Positions 37,506 to 47,144 of a stretch of DNA of 64,000 nucleotides are shown one piece after another (within the stretch, counting starts at the first letter, position 1; each line of letters opens with the position of its first letter). A program made the translations under genes and the position numbers. The DNA is from Phaeodactylibacter xiamenensis (GTDB lineage Bacteria > Bacteroidota > Bacteroidia > Chitinophagales > Saprospiraceae). The notes beneath the pieces were generated by a model that searched no databases, was not told the DNA's origin, and saw only the letters and a program-made list of their open reading frames with translations. The stretch lies in contig NZ_JPOS01000083.1 of NCBI RefSeq assembly GCF_000759025.1, positions 62,001 to 126,000 on the forward strand, written 5' to 3'.

Positions 37506-38537
37506 ATGAGCACAAAGAATGACCTCTTTCTAAGAACCGCCCGTGGAGAGGCGGTGGAACGCCCGCCGGTATGGCTAATGCGGCAGGCAGGGCGCATCCT
37601 GCCACAGTACCGCGCCATCCGCAACCGGCTTTCCGGCTTTAAAGAATTGGTGGAAACACCGGAGCTTGCCGCCGAAGTGACCATTCAGCCGGTAGATGAG
37701 CTCAATGTGGACGCTGCGATCATCTTTTCTGATATTCTGGTTATCCCCGAGGCGATGGGGCTGACCTATGAAATGGTAGAGAAACGCGGGCCGCTTTTTC
37801 CGGAAGTGATCAAAAGCGAGGCGGACGTTCAAAAGCTGACAAGCGGTGCCGACGCAGCGGCTGAACTGCAGTACGTTTACGATGCCGTGGCGCTCACACG
37901 GCAGCAACTGGACGGCCGGGTGCCCCTCATCGGATTCTCGGGCGCGCCCTGGACACTGCTGGCTTATATGGTGGAAGGCAGTGGCAGCAAGACGTTTTCA
38001 AAAGCCAAGAAGCTACTCTATACAGACCCAAAGCTCGCCCATCAATTGCTGGAGAAGATTTCGGAAACCGTCATTGCTTACCTCAAACTGAAGGTCGAAA
38101 GCGGCGCGCAGCTCGTGCAGGTATTCGACTCCTGGGCGGGTATTCTTAGCCCGGCGCAGTACCGGGAGTTTGCGTTGCCTTATATAAAGGTGATCGCAGA
38201 ATCCATTACCGATGTTCCCGTTACTGTATTTTCGAAGGGCGCCTGGTTTGTCTACGAAGACCTTGGGCAGGTGGATTGTCAGGTAGTTGGGCTGGACTGG
38301 AACACGCCCCCTGAGCTTGCCCGTGAATGGGTAGGCCCTGACAAAGTATTGCAGGGCAACCTGGACCCTTGTCAGTTGTACGCGCCGCCCGAGGAAGTGG
38401 CGAAGGCAGCTGTAGCCATGCTGGACCGCTATGGCAGGGGGCATATTGCTAACCTGGGGCATGGCGTTTATCCGGATACGCCTCTTGAAGGTGTTAAGGC
38501 ATTTGTCAACGCTGTCCGGGCCTATCAGTACAAATAA
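37506..38537 (+). CDS. hemE: Uroporphyrinogen decarboxylase
   Basis: Converts uroporphyrinogen III to coproporphyrinogen III in haem biosynthesis. Seen: the N-terminal signature [18 protein letters not shown] (in part [10 protein letters not shown]), the catalytic Asp in [24 protein letters not shown], and the C-terminal GNLDP and [11 protein letters not shown]. 343 residues is normal. Haem from this path would feed the diheme c-type proteins encoded at 41-43 kb. Confidence 0.95.
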   Translation: MSTKNDLFLRTARGEAVERPPVWLMRQAGRILPQYRAIRNRLSGFKELVETPELAAEVTIQPVDELNVDAAIIFSDILVIPEAMGLTYEMVEKRGPLFPEVIKSEADVQKLTSGADAAAELQYVYDAVALTRQQLDGRVPLIGFSGAPWTLLAYMVEGSGSKTFSKAKKLLYTDPKLAHQLLEKISETVIAYLKLKVESGAQLVQVFDSWAGILSPAQYREFALPYIKVIAESITDVPVTVFSKGAWFVYEDLGQVDCQVVGLDWNTPPELAREWVGPDKVLQGNLDPCQLYAPPEEVAKAAVAMLDRYGRGHIANLGHGVYPDTPLEGVKAFVNAVRAYQYK

Positions 38538-38765
38538 GTATCTGGTTTTTTATTAGATTTGCCCCCGTGCGCATTATTTTGGATGCGTTTTTACGACAGG
38601 CAAAGCCGGATAAACAGGCTTTTTATGATCGTATACCGCTGAGAATCAATACACTGCCTGTTTGCGGCATGGTGCTTTTACCGTTGCTCAACAGTGGTGC
38701 GACCCCCGAAAACCTTTTGTGTTGCTGTTACAGCGAAAAATAATCATCATCCAAAAAGCAACTGA

Positions 38766-39644
38766 ATGGGCTGGTTTAAACGACTCAAAGATGGCATTCA
38801 AACCGCCACACGAAATAAAAAGGACACCCCTGAAGGACTGTGGTACAAATGCCGGCGCTGCAAGGAAACGTCTACCGTTAAGGAATTGAAGGACAACTTC
38901 TTCAAATGCCCGCATTGCAACTTCCATGTCCGTCTGCGTTCCTACGATTACTTCGGCCTGATTTTCGATGGGCAGTACGAGGAGCTGTATGAAGATTTGC
39001 GCTCTAAGGACTTTCTGAACTTTACTGACCTCAAGCCCTATACCGAGCGGTTGGAGGATGCTAAAGACAAAACTGGCCTCACGGATGCGGTAGCTGTAGC
39101 GAAAGGAAAAGTCAACCGCCGTTCTCTGGTGATTGCGGCGATGGATTTCAAGTTTATCGGCGGGTCTATGGGCTCCGTAGTGGGGGAAAAGATCGCGCTT
39201 GCGATTGACCACTGTATCGAGCACCGCATTCCTTTTTTGATGATTTCCAAGTCAGGTGGTGCCCGTATGATGGAGTCGGCATTTTCGCTGATGCAAATGG
39301 CGAAGACTTCGGCTAAGCTTACCCAACTGGCGAGGGCTAAAGTGCCTTATTTCTCTTTGATGACGGATCCGACCACGGGTGGTGTAACAGCTTCTTTTGC
39401 CATGCTTGGCGATATCAATTTTGCGGAGCCGGAAGCACTGATTGGTTTTGCGGGCCCCAGGGTCATTAAAGAGACCATCAAAAAGGAGTTGCCGGAAGGC
39501 TTCCAAACTTCGGAGTTCCTTTTAGAGCATGGCTTCCTGGATTTCATCGTGGACCGCAAGGATTTGAAAGAGGTGATTTCCGACCTGCTGTATTTCTTTG
39601 AAAAACCACCTGCCAACCCGGTTACTGAAGATGAGCAGCAATAG
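38766..39644 (+). CDS. accD: Acetyl-CoA carboxylase carboxyltransferase subunit beta
   Basis: Beta subunit of the carboxyltransferase that makes malonyl-CoA for fatty acid synthesis. Seen: the N-terminal four-cysteine zinc ribbon (YKCRRCKET and [12 protein letters not shown]), the crotonase-like core ([35 protein letters not shown]) and [17 protein letters not shown]. 292 residues fits. The end overlaps the cupin gene by 14 bases. Confidence 0.95.
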   Translation: MGWFKRLKDGIQTATRNKKDTPEGLWYKCRRCKETSTVKELKDNFFKCPHCNFHVRLRSYDYFGLIFDGQYEELYEDLRSKDFLNFTDLKPYTERLEDAKDKTGLTDAVAVAKGKVNRRSLVIAAMDFKFIGGSMGSVVGEKIALAIDHCIEHRIPFLMISKSGGARMMESAFSLMQMAKTSAKLTQLARAKVPYFSLMTDPTTGGVTASFAMLGDINFAEPEALIGFAGPRVIKETIKKELPEGFQTSEFLLEHGFLDFIVDRKDLKEVISDLLYFFEKPPANPVTEDEQQ

Positions 39645-39963
39645 TTTCCTACGCCTGAAGGAAGATATCCTTGAAAAGGAGCTGGTGCCCGGTTTCAATG
39701 CGCGCCTGATTCATACGGATGAGGTGACCATCGGTCATGTACAAGCTCAAAAGGGGAGTGTCCTGCCTGAGCATCAGCACCCGCATCAGCAGGTTACCAA
39801 CGTGATCTCCGGGAAGTTGTCGATGACCGTGGACGGTAAAACAAAGATCTGTGAAGCCGGAGATGCTGTGGTGATTCCCGGTAACACCCCACATTCAGCG
39901 GAGGCGCTTACGGATTGTTACCTGATTGATGTTTTTCACCCGGTGCGGGAGGATTATAAGTAG
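39631..39963 (+). CDS. Small cupin-domain protein
   Basis: 110 residues, a single cupin barrel. Metal-site residues are visible in the first motif ([20 protein letters not shown]; His and Gln residues) and in the second ([17 protein letters not shown]). No signal peptide. Function not known; such proteins are enzymes or small-molecule binding proteins. ATG 39631 is preferred over a longer overlap with accD. The two genes overlap by 14 bases and are probably co-transcribed. Confidence 0.83.
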   Translation: MSSNSFLRLKEDILEKELVPGFNARLIHTDEVTIGHVQAQKGSVLPEHQHPHQQVTNVISGKLSMTVDGKTKICEAGDAVVIPGNTPHSAEALTDCYLIDVFHPVREDYK

Positions 39964-40014
39964 GCTTGGGCTGGGATTGTGCTGTTTTCTTTTTGATTTT
40001 ATACTTGTCCTGAC

Positions 40015-41285
40015 GCACATTCCGCACCTATGGCGCGGAGCTAGTGCTATGCCTTAGGTTTACCCACATTGTGCCCCTAATGGGGCATTGAAATGGCATA
40101 GCTGAGTTGAACACCAAGCAGTGCTTATTTTCAATTCGCTTTTTAAACTCAAGGGAAACTTTTCAAGTCCCGTTAGGGACTGTATGTTGGTAACCTCCAA
40201 TCTGCAACCGCTTTCCCCGCGCCGTAGGTGCGGAATGTGCCTTTGTCGAAAGGTCTGGTGCTAAGCATGAGTAAGGTGGTGGAGTTCTTACCGTAATCGC
40301 CTGCAGCAGCGTCCAGCAGCTCACATTTCGCACCTACGGCGCGAGGCCGTGCGACACTTTATAGTTACCGACATTTTGCCCCTAAAGGGGCATTGGGGCG
40401 GGCAGCGCTCGGCCACAGCTAAACCATAGCGGCTCTAGTCTAAGCCCTCTTTTGGAACTCAGGGAACAAGTATTGAAGGCCTTGATGTCCCGCCAAGGAC
40501 CGTCCGTAGCCCCCCTAATCCTATTGCCGCTTTCCCGTGCTGCCGGCTTTTTGTCCAGTAATACTCTTTTACTTTCTGATGAGACATGAAGGCAAAGCCC
40601 CAAAGCTCCGCTAGGAGCTGTATGTGGGTAACCACCAATCTGCTGCCGCTTCCCCGCGCCGTAGGTGCGGCATGTGCCTTCGTTGGAGTTCAGATCTATG
40701 AAGGATTAATCAACAGAGCCATATGGCATAGTGCGTTGAGCAAATCACATTCCGCACCTAATGGCGCGGAGCTATTGCGATGTCTTGGGGTTACCCACAT
40801 TTTGCCCCTAACGGGGCATCGCGCTGTTAGCGTTTTGTCATACCGAAGGGTAGTGGGGGTTATGGCCAGTGCGCCTTTTTGCTCAGGCGAACGTGTAGGC
40901 ACTCCATTGAAGTCCCTTTAGGGACTGTATGTGGGTAACCCTAATCTGCCTATCGCTTTCCCCGCGCCGTAGGTGCGGCATGTGCCTCCCACAAAGGCCT
41001 GCTATCAACAGAGCCTTGTTTATCGTGTAGACGCCTTGAGCAAATCACATTCCGCACCTAACGGCGCGGAGCCATTGCGGTTCCCTTGGAGTTACCCATA
41101 TTTTGCCCCTAGCGGGGCATTGCGCTGGTGGAGTTTCGTCATGCCGAAGGGTAGCGGGGGCTACGGTTAGTGCGTTTTTTTGCTCAGGCGAACGTGTAGG
41201 CAACCCCTTGTAGTCCCGTTAGGGACTGTATGTGGGTAACCCCAATCTGCTATCGCTTTCCCGCGCTGTAGGTGCGGAATGTGCC
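40015..41285. repeat. Array of about 300-bp repeats made of nested palindromes
   Basis: Four related units fill a gene-free stretch. Each unit runs from GCACATTCCGCACCTA to TAGGTGCGGAATGTGC (outer arms). Inside are GTTACCCACAT and ATGTGGGTAAC (inner arms), and two compact hairpins, TGCCCCTAACGGGGCA and AGTCCCGTTAGGGACT. Units: 40015-40240; 40322-40548 (degenerate right arm), followed by an extra right half at 40605-40677; 40747-40985; and 41047-41284. The last two units are direct repeats with a 300-base period that also share their spacer (for example CTCAGGCGAACGTGTAGGCA). Such palindromic repeats are known in Bacteroidota genomes as REP- or MITE-like elements. No transposase is nearby. Confidence 0.85.
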
Positions 41286-41324
41286 TCGTGGATCACCTAA
41301 GCATCCACCTCATGTTACCGTCAC

Positions 41325-42464
41325 TCACTCCCCAAACGGATTACTAAACGCCGGATTATTTACAAAGCTTGTATCTGTCAGCATATTTAGAAAGGCGATC
41401 ATGGCTTGCTTCTGTTCGTCGCTCAGGGCGAAGGGTTGGATGTTTGGGTCTTCATTGGCGATACCGTGCCCGCCAGCTGCGTAAGAGTCCAGTACCTCCT
41501 CAAGTGTGGCAAAGCGCCCATCGTGCATGTAGGGTGCGGTGAGGGCGATATTACGTAGGGTAGGCGCCCGGAACTTACCATTGTCGTAGATATTTCCAGT
41601 CACTTCTCCGAAGCCTTTGTCCGGGAAGCTTTCGAGGTCCTCCACATTAGAGATACCATTGTTGAAGAAGTTGTTTTCTGTAAAGAGGGAACTACCGTGG
41701 CAGTGCGAGCAGCCCGGGTGCTCCTGAGTAGGTAACGCTTGCTCTACAAAGAACAGGTCACGCCCCATTTGCTCTTCCTCGGTAGGCCAGCCCTGCTGTG
41801 CCCATACCACCTGATCAAAACGGGACTGATAGCTGACCATCGTCCGCTCAAACTGAGCAATGGCTTTTACGGCCAAATTCCGGTCAATTTCACTCGCATA
41901 TTCAATACCAAAGGCTTCCCGGAATTTTGCCGGATAATCCGGGTGGTTCCGAAGTTTCTCTTCCACTACGTCCCAGGACTCGTCCATCTCCCGGTGGTCT
42001 TCGATAGGTACCAGGGCCTGTTCTTCCAGCGTGGCGGAACGGCCATCCCAGAAAAAGCCCCGTGGGTTGAAGGCGAGGTTCACCAAAGGCATAGAAGACC
42101 GTACGCCCAACTGACCGTCAATACCCGTGCTCACCGCTACGCCATCCGTAAAGCTCAACTCCTGAAAGTGACAGCTGCCACAGGAAATCGTGCTGTCTCG
42201 TGAAAGGATGGGATCATAAAACAGCATGCGGCCCAGTGCAATGCCCTCTTCTGTCATCGGGTTGTCCGGCGGAAGGATAGGATTGGGGAAATGATCGGGC
42301 AGATAGTCAAAGGAATAGTCCGTCGGGTTGTAATCCGCCAGTATCGGTTCTTCCTGCGGGCAGTTATCGCATACGGTAGGATCACCGGTGTTATCTTCCT
42401 GACAGGCACTGAAAAGGGTCAGGGTGAGCAGAGCAAGAAAAAGGGGTAGCGCAGGTATTTTCAT
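41325..42464 (-). CDS. Diheme cytochrome c peroxidase/MauG-family lipoprotein
   Basis: Lipoprotein (lipobox FSAC, Cys21) with two haem c sites, CGSCH (95-99) and CSHCH (252-256). Family hallmarks: GRMLFYDPILSRD, FWDGRSATLEEQA, and APYMHDGRFATLEEVL. Members are either peroxidases or MauG/MbnH-type enzymes that oxidise residues of a partner protein through high-valent haem. Gene order supports the latter: it follows another diheme protein (4-base overlap) and two MbnP-like proteins. Last gene of the run; the repeat array follows. Confidence 0.92.
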   Translation of the reverse strand: MKIPALPLFLALLTLTLFSACQEDNTGDPTVCDNCPQEEPILADYNPTDYSFDYLPDHFPNPILPPDNPMTEEGIALGRMLFYDPILSRDSTISCGSCHFQELSFTDGVAVSTGIDGQLGVRSSMPLVNLAFNPRGFFWDGRSATLEEQALVPIEDHREMDESWDVVEEKLRNHPDYPAKFREAFGIEYASEIDRNLAVKAIAQFERTMVSYQSRFDQVVWAQQGWPTEEEQMGRDLFFVEQALPTQEHPGCSHCHGSSLFTENNFFNNGISNVEDLESFPDKGFGEVTGNIYDNGKFRAPTLRNIALTAPYMHDGRFATLEEVLDSYAAGGHGIANEDPNIQPFALSDEQKQAMIAFLNMLTDTSFVNNPAFSNPFGE

Positions 42465-43522
42465 TGTAGCAAAACTTTTTGATCGGACAATTTACGAACA
42501 AACGAAGTATCGGTAAGGGTTCCCAGAAAAGCGATTAAAGCCCGCTTGTCCTCGTCACTGAAATGTAATTTTCTGATTTTTGGGTCTACATTAAGCCCAG
42601 GGTGCCCTCCGCTGTTGTAGTGCTCAATGACTTCCTCAAGGGTGGCAAAGCCCCCATCGTGCATGTAGGGCGCCGTAAGGGTAATGTTACGCAGGCTGGG
42701 TACTCTGAAGCGGCCGTTGTCATATTTTACGCCCGTTACGGCACCCCGCCCGGCATCCGGATAATGATAAGGAGCCAGCTCCTGTTGCACACCATTATTC
42801 ATATAGGTCTGATCGGTGAACAGAGGTGGCGTATGGCAATGGCCGCATTCGCCATCCGGCAGGTCTTCTGAAGAATCAAAAAAGATATGCTTGCCATGCA
42901 ACTCCAAATCCGTGTAAGCTGCTTCCCCCCGCATCACGCTGTCGTACTTGCTTTCGCTGCTCATAAGGCTTCGCTGAAAATGGGCCAGGGCATGGACAAC
43001 TGTCTGCTGTGCGATGCCTGTTCCAAACGCCTTCTCAAAGTAGCCCGGATAGTCCGGATGCGCTTCCAAACGGGACAACACCGTAGCCCAGTCGCTGCCC
43101 AGTTCATTGGGATTAATGACCGGATGCACGGCTTGTTCCTCAAGGGTGGGGGAGCGGCCATCCCAGAACAACCCTTCGGTTATCCAGGCCAGATTGACCA
43201 GGGACGGTGCATTGCGGATGCCTTCGCGGTTGTCAACGCCCACTGCGATCGCTTTGCCATCGGTGAAGGCTCGCTCCGGCAGGTGGCAGCTGCTACAGGA
43301 AAGGCTGAAATCTTTGGAAAGGACAGGATCGAAAAACAGCATTTGCCCCAGCGCCGCTTTTTCCGGGCTGTACGGGTTCGCTGCATCCTCCACCAACTGT
43401 ACAAAGTGGGCTGGCCCCTGCAAAGGAGCCTCCCTCACTGAAGGAGCCGGATCAGTGGTACATTGAGGCAGACTGAACAACAGTAAAGCTGCCCCGATCA
43501 TATGCCAGGGGCGTTTTGTCAT
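42461..43522 (-). CDS. Second diheme cytochrome c peroxidase/MauG-family lipoprotein
   Basis: 353 residues, lipobox LPQC, haem sites CSSCH and CGHCH, with FWDGRSPTLEEQA and APYMHDGGFATLEEVIEHY. It is a clear paralogue of the downstream gene, probably from tandem duplication. The two overlap by 4 bases. The upstream MbnP-like gene ends directly next to this start, so the three are translated from one message. Confidence 0.92.
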   Translation of the reverse strand: MTKRPWHMIGAALLLFSLPQCTTDPAPSVREAPLQGPAHFVQLVEDAANPYSPEKAALGQMLFFDPVLSKDFSLSCSSCHLPERAFTDGKAIAVGVDNREGIRNAPSLVNLAWITEGLFWDGRSPTLEEQAVHPVINPNELGSDWATVLSRLEAHPDYPGYFEKAFGTGIAQQTVVHALAHFQRSLMSSESKYDSVMRGEAAYTDLELHGKHIFFDSSEDLPDGECGHCHTPPLFTDQTYMNNGVQQELAPYHYPDAGRGAVTGVKYDNGRFRVPSLRNITLTAPYMHDGGFATLEEVIEHYNSGGHPGLNVDPKIRKLHFSDEDKRALIAFLGTLTDTSFVRKLSDQKVLLQ

Positions 43523-44302
43523 TTACCGGGTTTCGAGGCGGACTGCATTCGGGAAATTCTCACCCATGAAAACAGCAGCCGGAGAAGTGGTGGAATGCGC
43601 AAACTGCCCTTCCCGGAAATCCCAGTACGTCCCGTCTCCTTTGATGAGAATTTTCTGAAGGTCGATATTTAGAGCGAGGGTCTTCGGCGTTCCTTTTTCC
43701 AGGTCAATTGCTCCGGTAAATTGGACCGTGCTGTAGTTGTTGTCACCCCCGACATGGTAGGTGAGCTTATCCTGGAACTGCCCATCGGCATCCAAATCTG
43801 CATTGCCTTCTACTTTGAAAAAGATATAGCTGGAGGCATCTTCCCAGTAGTTCTGAGACAGCGGGTGCGTCAGGTCGTAGTCAGGTGGAATAGTAGCATT
43901 AAGCACGGGAGAAACACCGAGCCCGATTTTTAACCCCGTGTAGTTGCGGACGGGCACTTCCATCTTAACAACTTCCACGCCTTCGGCGGCATCTTCGTCC
44001 GTGAAGACATTGCCAAAGCTGACCAACGCAACATCGGTCAGCAATTCTTCTTTTTCGACACCGTCTTCTTCGTAGACCAGCGCGATGTCAGAAAGGTAAG
44101 TCTGCAGCAGTTGCATCTGCAGCGCCATATTGTCTTCGTACTCATAGGTCCGCTCAAACATCACGAGCGGGTCGTCTCCGTAGGTGCCCGTAGCCAGGAG
44201 GGTAAGCTCTGTGGTGGCGGGTCCACCGTTGTCATCAGAGTTGCCACAGCCAGCCACAAAGACGGCAACGGCAAGCGCAAAAAGGGATAGTATTTGCTTC
44301 AT
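43523..44302 (-). CDS. MbnP-like lipoprotein
   Basis: 259 residues, lipobox VAGC. It carries features of the MbnP family: a beta-sandwich opening (TYEYEDNMALQMQLLQTYLSDIAL, here in part: LQTYLSDIALVYEEDG), GLKIGLGV, and HPLSQNYWEDASSYIFFKVEG. In methanotroph MbnP, a partner diheme enzyme (MbnH) converts a tryptophan to kynurenine, creating a copper site. The Trp in NYWEDASSY is retained here. Whether it is the modified one is an inference. It lies directly upstream of two MbnH/MauG-like genes. Confidence 0.8.
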   Translation of the reverse strand: MKQILSLFALAVAVFVAGCGNSDDNGGPATTELTLLATGTYGDDPLVMFERTYEYEDNMALQMQLLQTYLSDIALVYEEDGVEKEELLTDVALVSFGNVFTDEDAAEGVEVVKMEVPVRNYTGLKIGLGVSPVLNATIPPDYDLTHPLSQNYWEDASSYIFFKVEGNADLDADGQFQDKLTYHVGGDNNYSTVQFTGAIDLEKGTPKTLALNIDLQKILIKGDGTYWDFREGQFAHSTTSPAAVFMGENFPNAVRLETR

Positions 44303-44374
44303 AAATTCAGCTTCTAATTGATTTTAGCTGTAAACATAACAGGTTTACCACAAAAGCTGTTGTCCTTTTCAACG

Positions 44375-45238
44375 CTATTCCAGTACGATTTCCTGCAAAG
44401 AAAAGGCCTCTGCTGTATTGCCGACAATTATTTGCTGCAATTCGGCATTGGAATCTGTCGCTACATTGATGCCCGCCAGCCACTTGCTGTAATCGATCTG
44501 TATCACAACTTTGAGGTTGAAGCCGGGAATTTTCTCCCCACCTACGGGCAACTGCACCTGCTGAAGATTGGCAAAAGTGCCGATGCGGAGCTGCTCAGGG
44601 ATGGTATCGGCCGCAGTGGTATCCCGGAAGAGCTCTATGAATTGGTACACATAACCCGAGTCCTGGTTGAAGTAGAGCAGGCTATCGGTCAGCCCAAGGG
44701 GGTGGCTAAGCGGGATGGAATCGGCAATGGCGACGTTGGCCTGCCCGTTCACCCCCACAAAAAACCGAAGGCTTTGCAGATCAGCGGCTTCCCGCAGGGT
44801 GCCCAGACTAATGCTGCTGCTGTTGCCTGCCCGGACGAAGCCGAAATTGTCAGGCACCATTTGCAGCACGACGTTGCCATTGTTGTCGAACAGGTATAGA
44901 TCGAGCTCTTCTTCTATTTTAAGGTAGGCCCCATCCGTACGCTGCAGTTCGAAATCGGATATAAAAAATTCGAACGCATTCACCGAGAAGGGGTTGCCGG
45001 CTTCATCCAGATAGACGCTGTCGCGCAACCGGAAAGTATAAACCGTATCCGGCGTGCTGTAGACGTGGGTGAACTGCACTCTGATCTCCGGATATTCGCA
45101 ATCCTCCGGCGCATTGTTGTCAGCCGCAAAATTGTAGTTAACGGCCTCCAGGTCAAGGCACCCGTCCTGAGGCTCGTAGCATCCGCTCCATAGCGTCAGG
45201 AGCAATATTATACCCGCAATAATTCTACTGATTCTCAT
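44375..45238 (-). CDS. Second MbnP-like lipoprotein
   Basis: 287 residues, lipobox WSGC. A short cysteine-bounded module (CLDLEAVNYNFAADNN) follows the signal, a pattern common in Bacteroidota surface proteins. The MbnP-like body has VNAFEFFISDFELQ, LRFFVGVNGQANVA, and HPLGLTDSLLYFNQDSGYVY. The aligned Trp of the sister protein is Phe here (LLYFNQDSGY), so it may not carry the same modification. It overlaps the upstream exonuclease gene by 14 bases and is 72 bases from the sister gene. Confidence 0.75.
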   Translation of the reverse strand: MRISRIIAGIILLLTLWSGCYEPQDGCLDLEAVNYNFAADNNAPEDCEYPEIRVQFTHVYSTPDTVYTFRLRDSVYLDEAGNPFSVNAFEFFISDFELQRTDGAYLKIEEELDLYLFDNNGNVVLQMVPDNFGFVRAGNSSSISLGTLREAADLQSLRFFVGVNGQANVAIADSIPLSHPLGLTDSLLYFNQDSGYVYQFIELFRDTTAADTIPEQLRIGTFANLQQVQLPVGGEKIPGFNLKVVIQIDYSKWLAGINVATDSNAELQQIIVGNTAEAFSLQEIVLE

Positions 45239-46037
45239 ATTCGCGTACCAATCTCTTCACAATTTGCTTCACCTGCGAGCTGAATTCCTTATTGAGGATC
45301 CAATTGAAGTATTGTTTGTCTTTGGACAGTGTCTCGCCGACCGGCTTGCCATTGTATTTACCGAAACTGAACACAATAGAGCCGTCAACATCATACTTCA
45401 TTTTCTGCGTCGCGTCCACATAACGCAAATCATTGGTAAAATCGTGCACCACCTGCATATCGTTGGTCACCGGGGTAGGGGTGATGTTGCCATCGTCGTC
45501 TTCGTAGTCCACGCCTCTGTATTTTTCCAGCTGTCCTTTGAAGACATCGATAGTCGCGTAGACATCGGCGAGGGCGTCGTGGGCATTTTCCATCTCCTTG
45601 TTGCAGTAAAAGCGCACCGCAGCCTTAAGGTTACGGGGCTCCATTTTGTAGAAGATGCGCTGCACATCGATGGACCGGCGGTTGTCGATATTGAATTCGA
45701 TCCCTACACGGTCGAACTCCTCCATCAGCATGGGAATGTCGAAGCGGTTGGAGTTGTAGCCCGCCAGGTCGGCATTGCCGATGAAGTTGTAAATCTCCTC
45801 CGCCACCTGCTGAAAGGTAGGCTTGTTGGCGACATCCTTTGGGGTGATCCCGTGGACTTCCATCGCTTCTTCACTGATCGGGATGCCCGGGTTGATGAGC
45901 ATGCTCAGTTCCTGAGGCTCCCCTCCCTTTTTGGGGTATTTGACCATTGCGATTTGTATAATCCGGTCTCTGACCACGCTAAGCCCAGTGGCTTCTAAAT
46001 CAAAAAAAATCAAGTCCCGGTCCAGATTGAAGTCCAT
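45225..46037 (-). CDS. DnaQ-like 3'-5' exonuclease
   Basis: 270 residues, DEDDh-type exonuclease fold: ExoI FFDLEATGLS (Asp, Glu), ExoII GYNSNRFDIPML, and ExoIII NAHDALADV (His-x4-Asp). The last 80 residues form an extra domain with FSFGKYNGKPVGETLSKD, seen in Bacteroidota exonucleases. It acts on DNA or RNA 3' ends. Its place inside an envelope/copper operon looks incidental. It overlaps the downstream MbnP-like gene by 14 bases and follows apbE by 8 bases. Confidence 0.88.
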   Translation of the reverse strand: MDFNLDRDLIFFDLEATGLSVVRDRIIQIAMVKYPKKGGEPQELSMLINPGIPISEEAMEVHGITPKDVANKPTFQQVAEEIYNFIGNADLAGYNSNRFDIPMLMEEFDRVGIEFNIDNRRSIDVQRIFYKMEPRNLKAAVRFYCNKEMENAHDALADVYATIDVFKGQLEKYRGVDYEDDDGNITPTPVTNDMQVVHDFTNDLRYVDATQKMKYDVDGSIVFSFGKYNGKPVGETLSKDKQYFNWILNKEFSSQVKQIVKRLVREYENQ

Positions 46038-46045
46038 AGTAATGG

Positions 46046-47134
46046 TTATTCGTCGTTTGATTGAAAAAGTTCTTTAAGCCCCTGCGTATAGGTCACGGCC
46101 ATGCCGCCGTCCGGTAAGCCATAAATAAAATAGGCTTCAATGCCCGCCAGGGATTCTGCCATTGGCTTTGCTTTTTCAATGCCCATGGTCATGAAAGCGG
46201 TGGCGTAGGCATCGGCGGTCATACAGTCGTCTGCAAAAACGGAAGCGCTTAGCAGGGTATTGCGCTCCGGGTAGCCGGTTTTGGCGTTGATGGTGTGGCT
46301 GTATTTTTGCCCTTCCACCTCGTAGTAATTCCGGTAATTGCCGGAAGTGGCCAGCGCCCGGTCCTTCAGAGGCACGGTGGTCTGTATTTCATCCACTGCA
46401 GCGCCTTCTTTGGGCACGTTGATGCCGAGGTTCCAAATGTCCCCTCTGGGGCTTTTCCCTTTAGCCAGGGCTTCCCCCCCGATGTCCACCAGAAAATGTT
46501 GCACCCCCAGGCTGGAAAGCAGCTGCCCCACCAGGTCCACACCATAGCCTTTGGCTACCGCGCTAAAGTCCAGCTTAACACCAGGCAGTGCTTTGATCAG
46601 GAGATCGGTATCGTCAAAGCGCTGCAGTTCCACCTTATCCATGCCTACATACTGCAGCAGAGAATCGATCACAAGGCTGTCGACCCGGGCCACCTTCCGT
46701 TTTTCCGTGTAGCCGAAGCCCCAATAATTGACCAGGGGCATAACAGTGGCATCGAAGTAACCTTCCGTTTCGTGGTATACTTCAAGAGCTGCCTTGAAAT
46801 TCCGGATAAAGTGGTCATTCGGGTAGGTATCTGCGGCACCGTCCACCGGATTGGTGTTCAGATTGAACAAGCTATCCGCCCGGTTGAACCGCGAAATCGT
46901 AGACTGCGGTATGTAGGTGGAAACCTCCAGGTTGAGCTGCCGCAGTATGGAGTCTATTTTCGGTTGCACCTCCTCAATGCCGGGATTATCAAAAGTAACC
47001 CGGTAGTAGGTCCCCATCGTTTCCCCTTCCAGGATTTGGTAATCGCTGGAAATGGCATTGCCGGAGGGGCTGCCGCAACCGCTGAGGAGTCCGGTCAAAA
47101 GCGCCAGGGTGACAAAATGCAGAAGCGTTTTCAT
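46046..47134 (-). CDS. apbE: FAD:protein FMN transferase (ApbE), lipoprotein
   Basis: Periplasmic lipoprotein (lipobox LLSGC) that attaches FMN to Thr or Ser of target proteins such as Rnf/Nqr subunits. Seen: EGETMGTYYRVTF, STYIPQSTISRFN, LDFSAVAKGYGVD, VDIGGEALAKG, and the metal site near TSGNYRNYYEVEGQKYSHTI and DDCMTADAYAT. 362 residues fits. ATG 47134 is chosen for its signal peptide over a long upstream frame. It lies 10 bases after the doxX-like gene. Confidence 0.92.
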   Translation of the reverse strand: MKTLLHFVTLALLTGLLSGCGSPSGNAISSDYQILEGETMGTYYRVTFDNPGIEEVQPKIDSILRQLNLEVSTYIPQSTISRFNRADSLFNLNTNPVDGAADTYPNDHFIRNFKAALEVYHETEGYFDATVMPLVNYWGFGYTEKRKVARVDSLVIDSLLQYVGMDKVELQRFDDTDLLIKALPGVKLDFSAVAKGYGVDLVGQLLSSLGVQHFLVDIGGEALAKGKSPRGDIWNLGINVPKEGAAVDEIQTTVPLKDRALATSGNYRNYYEVEGQKYSHTINAKTGYPERNTLLSASVFADDCMTADAYATAFMTMGIEKAKPMAESLAGIEAYFIYGLPDGGMAVTYTQGLKELFQSNDE

Positions 47135-47144
47135 GGTAACTTGG

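Noticed and set aside
38567-38743. GTG-started 58-codon frame just after a TAGATTTG box upstream of accD
   Set aside because: The protein has no recognisable features and ends shortly before accD. The box may simply be the accD promoter. Too weak to call a gene.
40015-41285. CRISPR-like array
   Set aside because: The repeats are about 230-300 bases with internal palindromes, few in number, and lack short uniform repeats with unique spacers. No cas gene is nearby.
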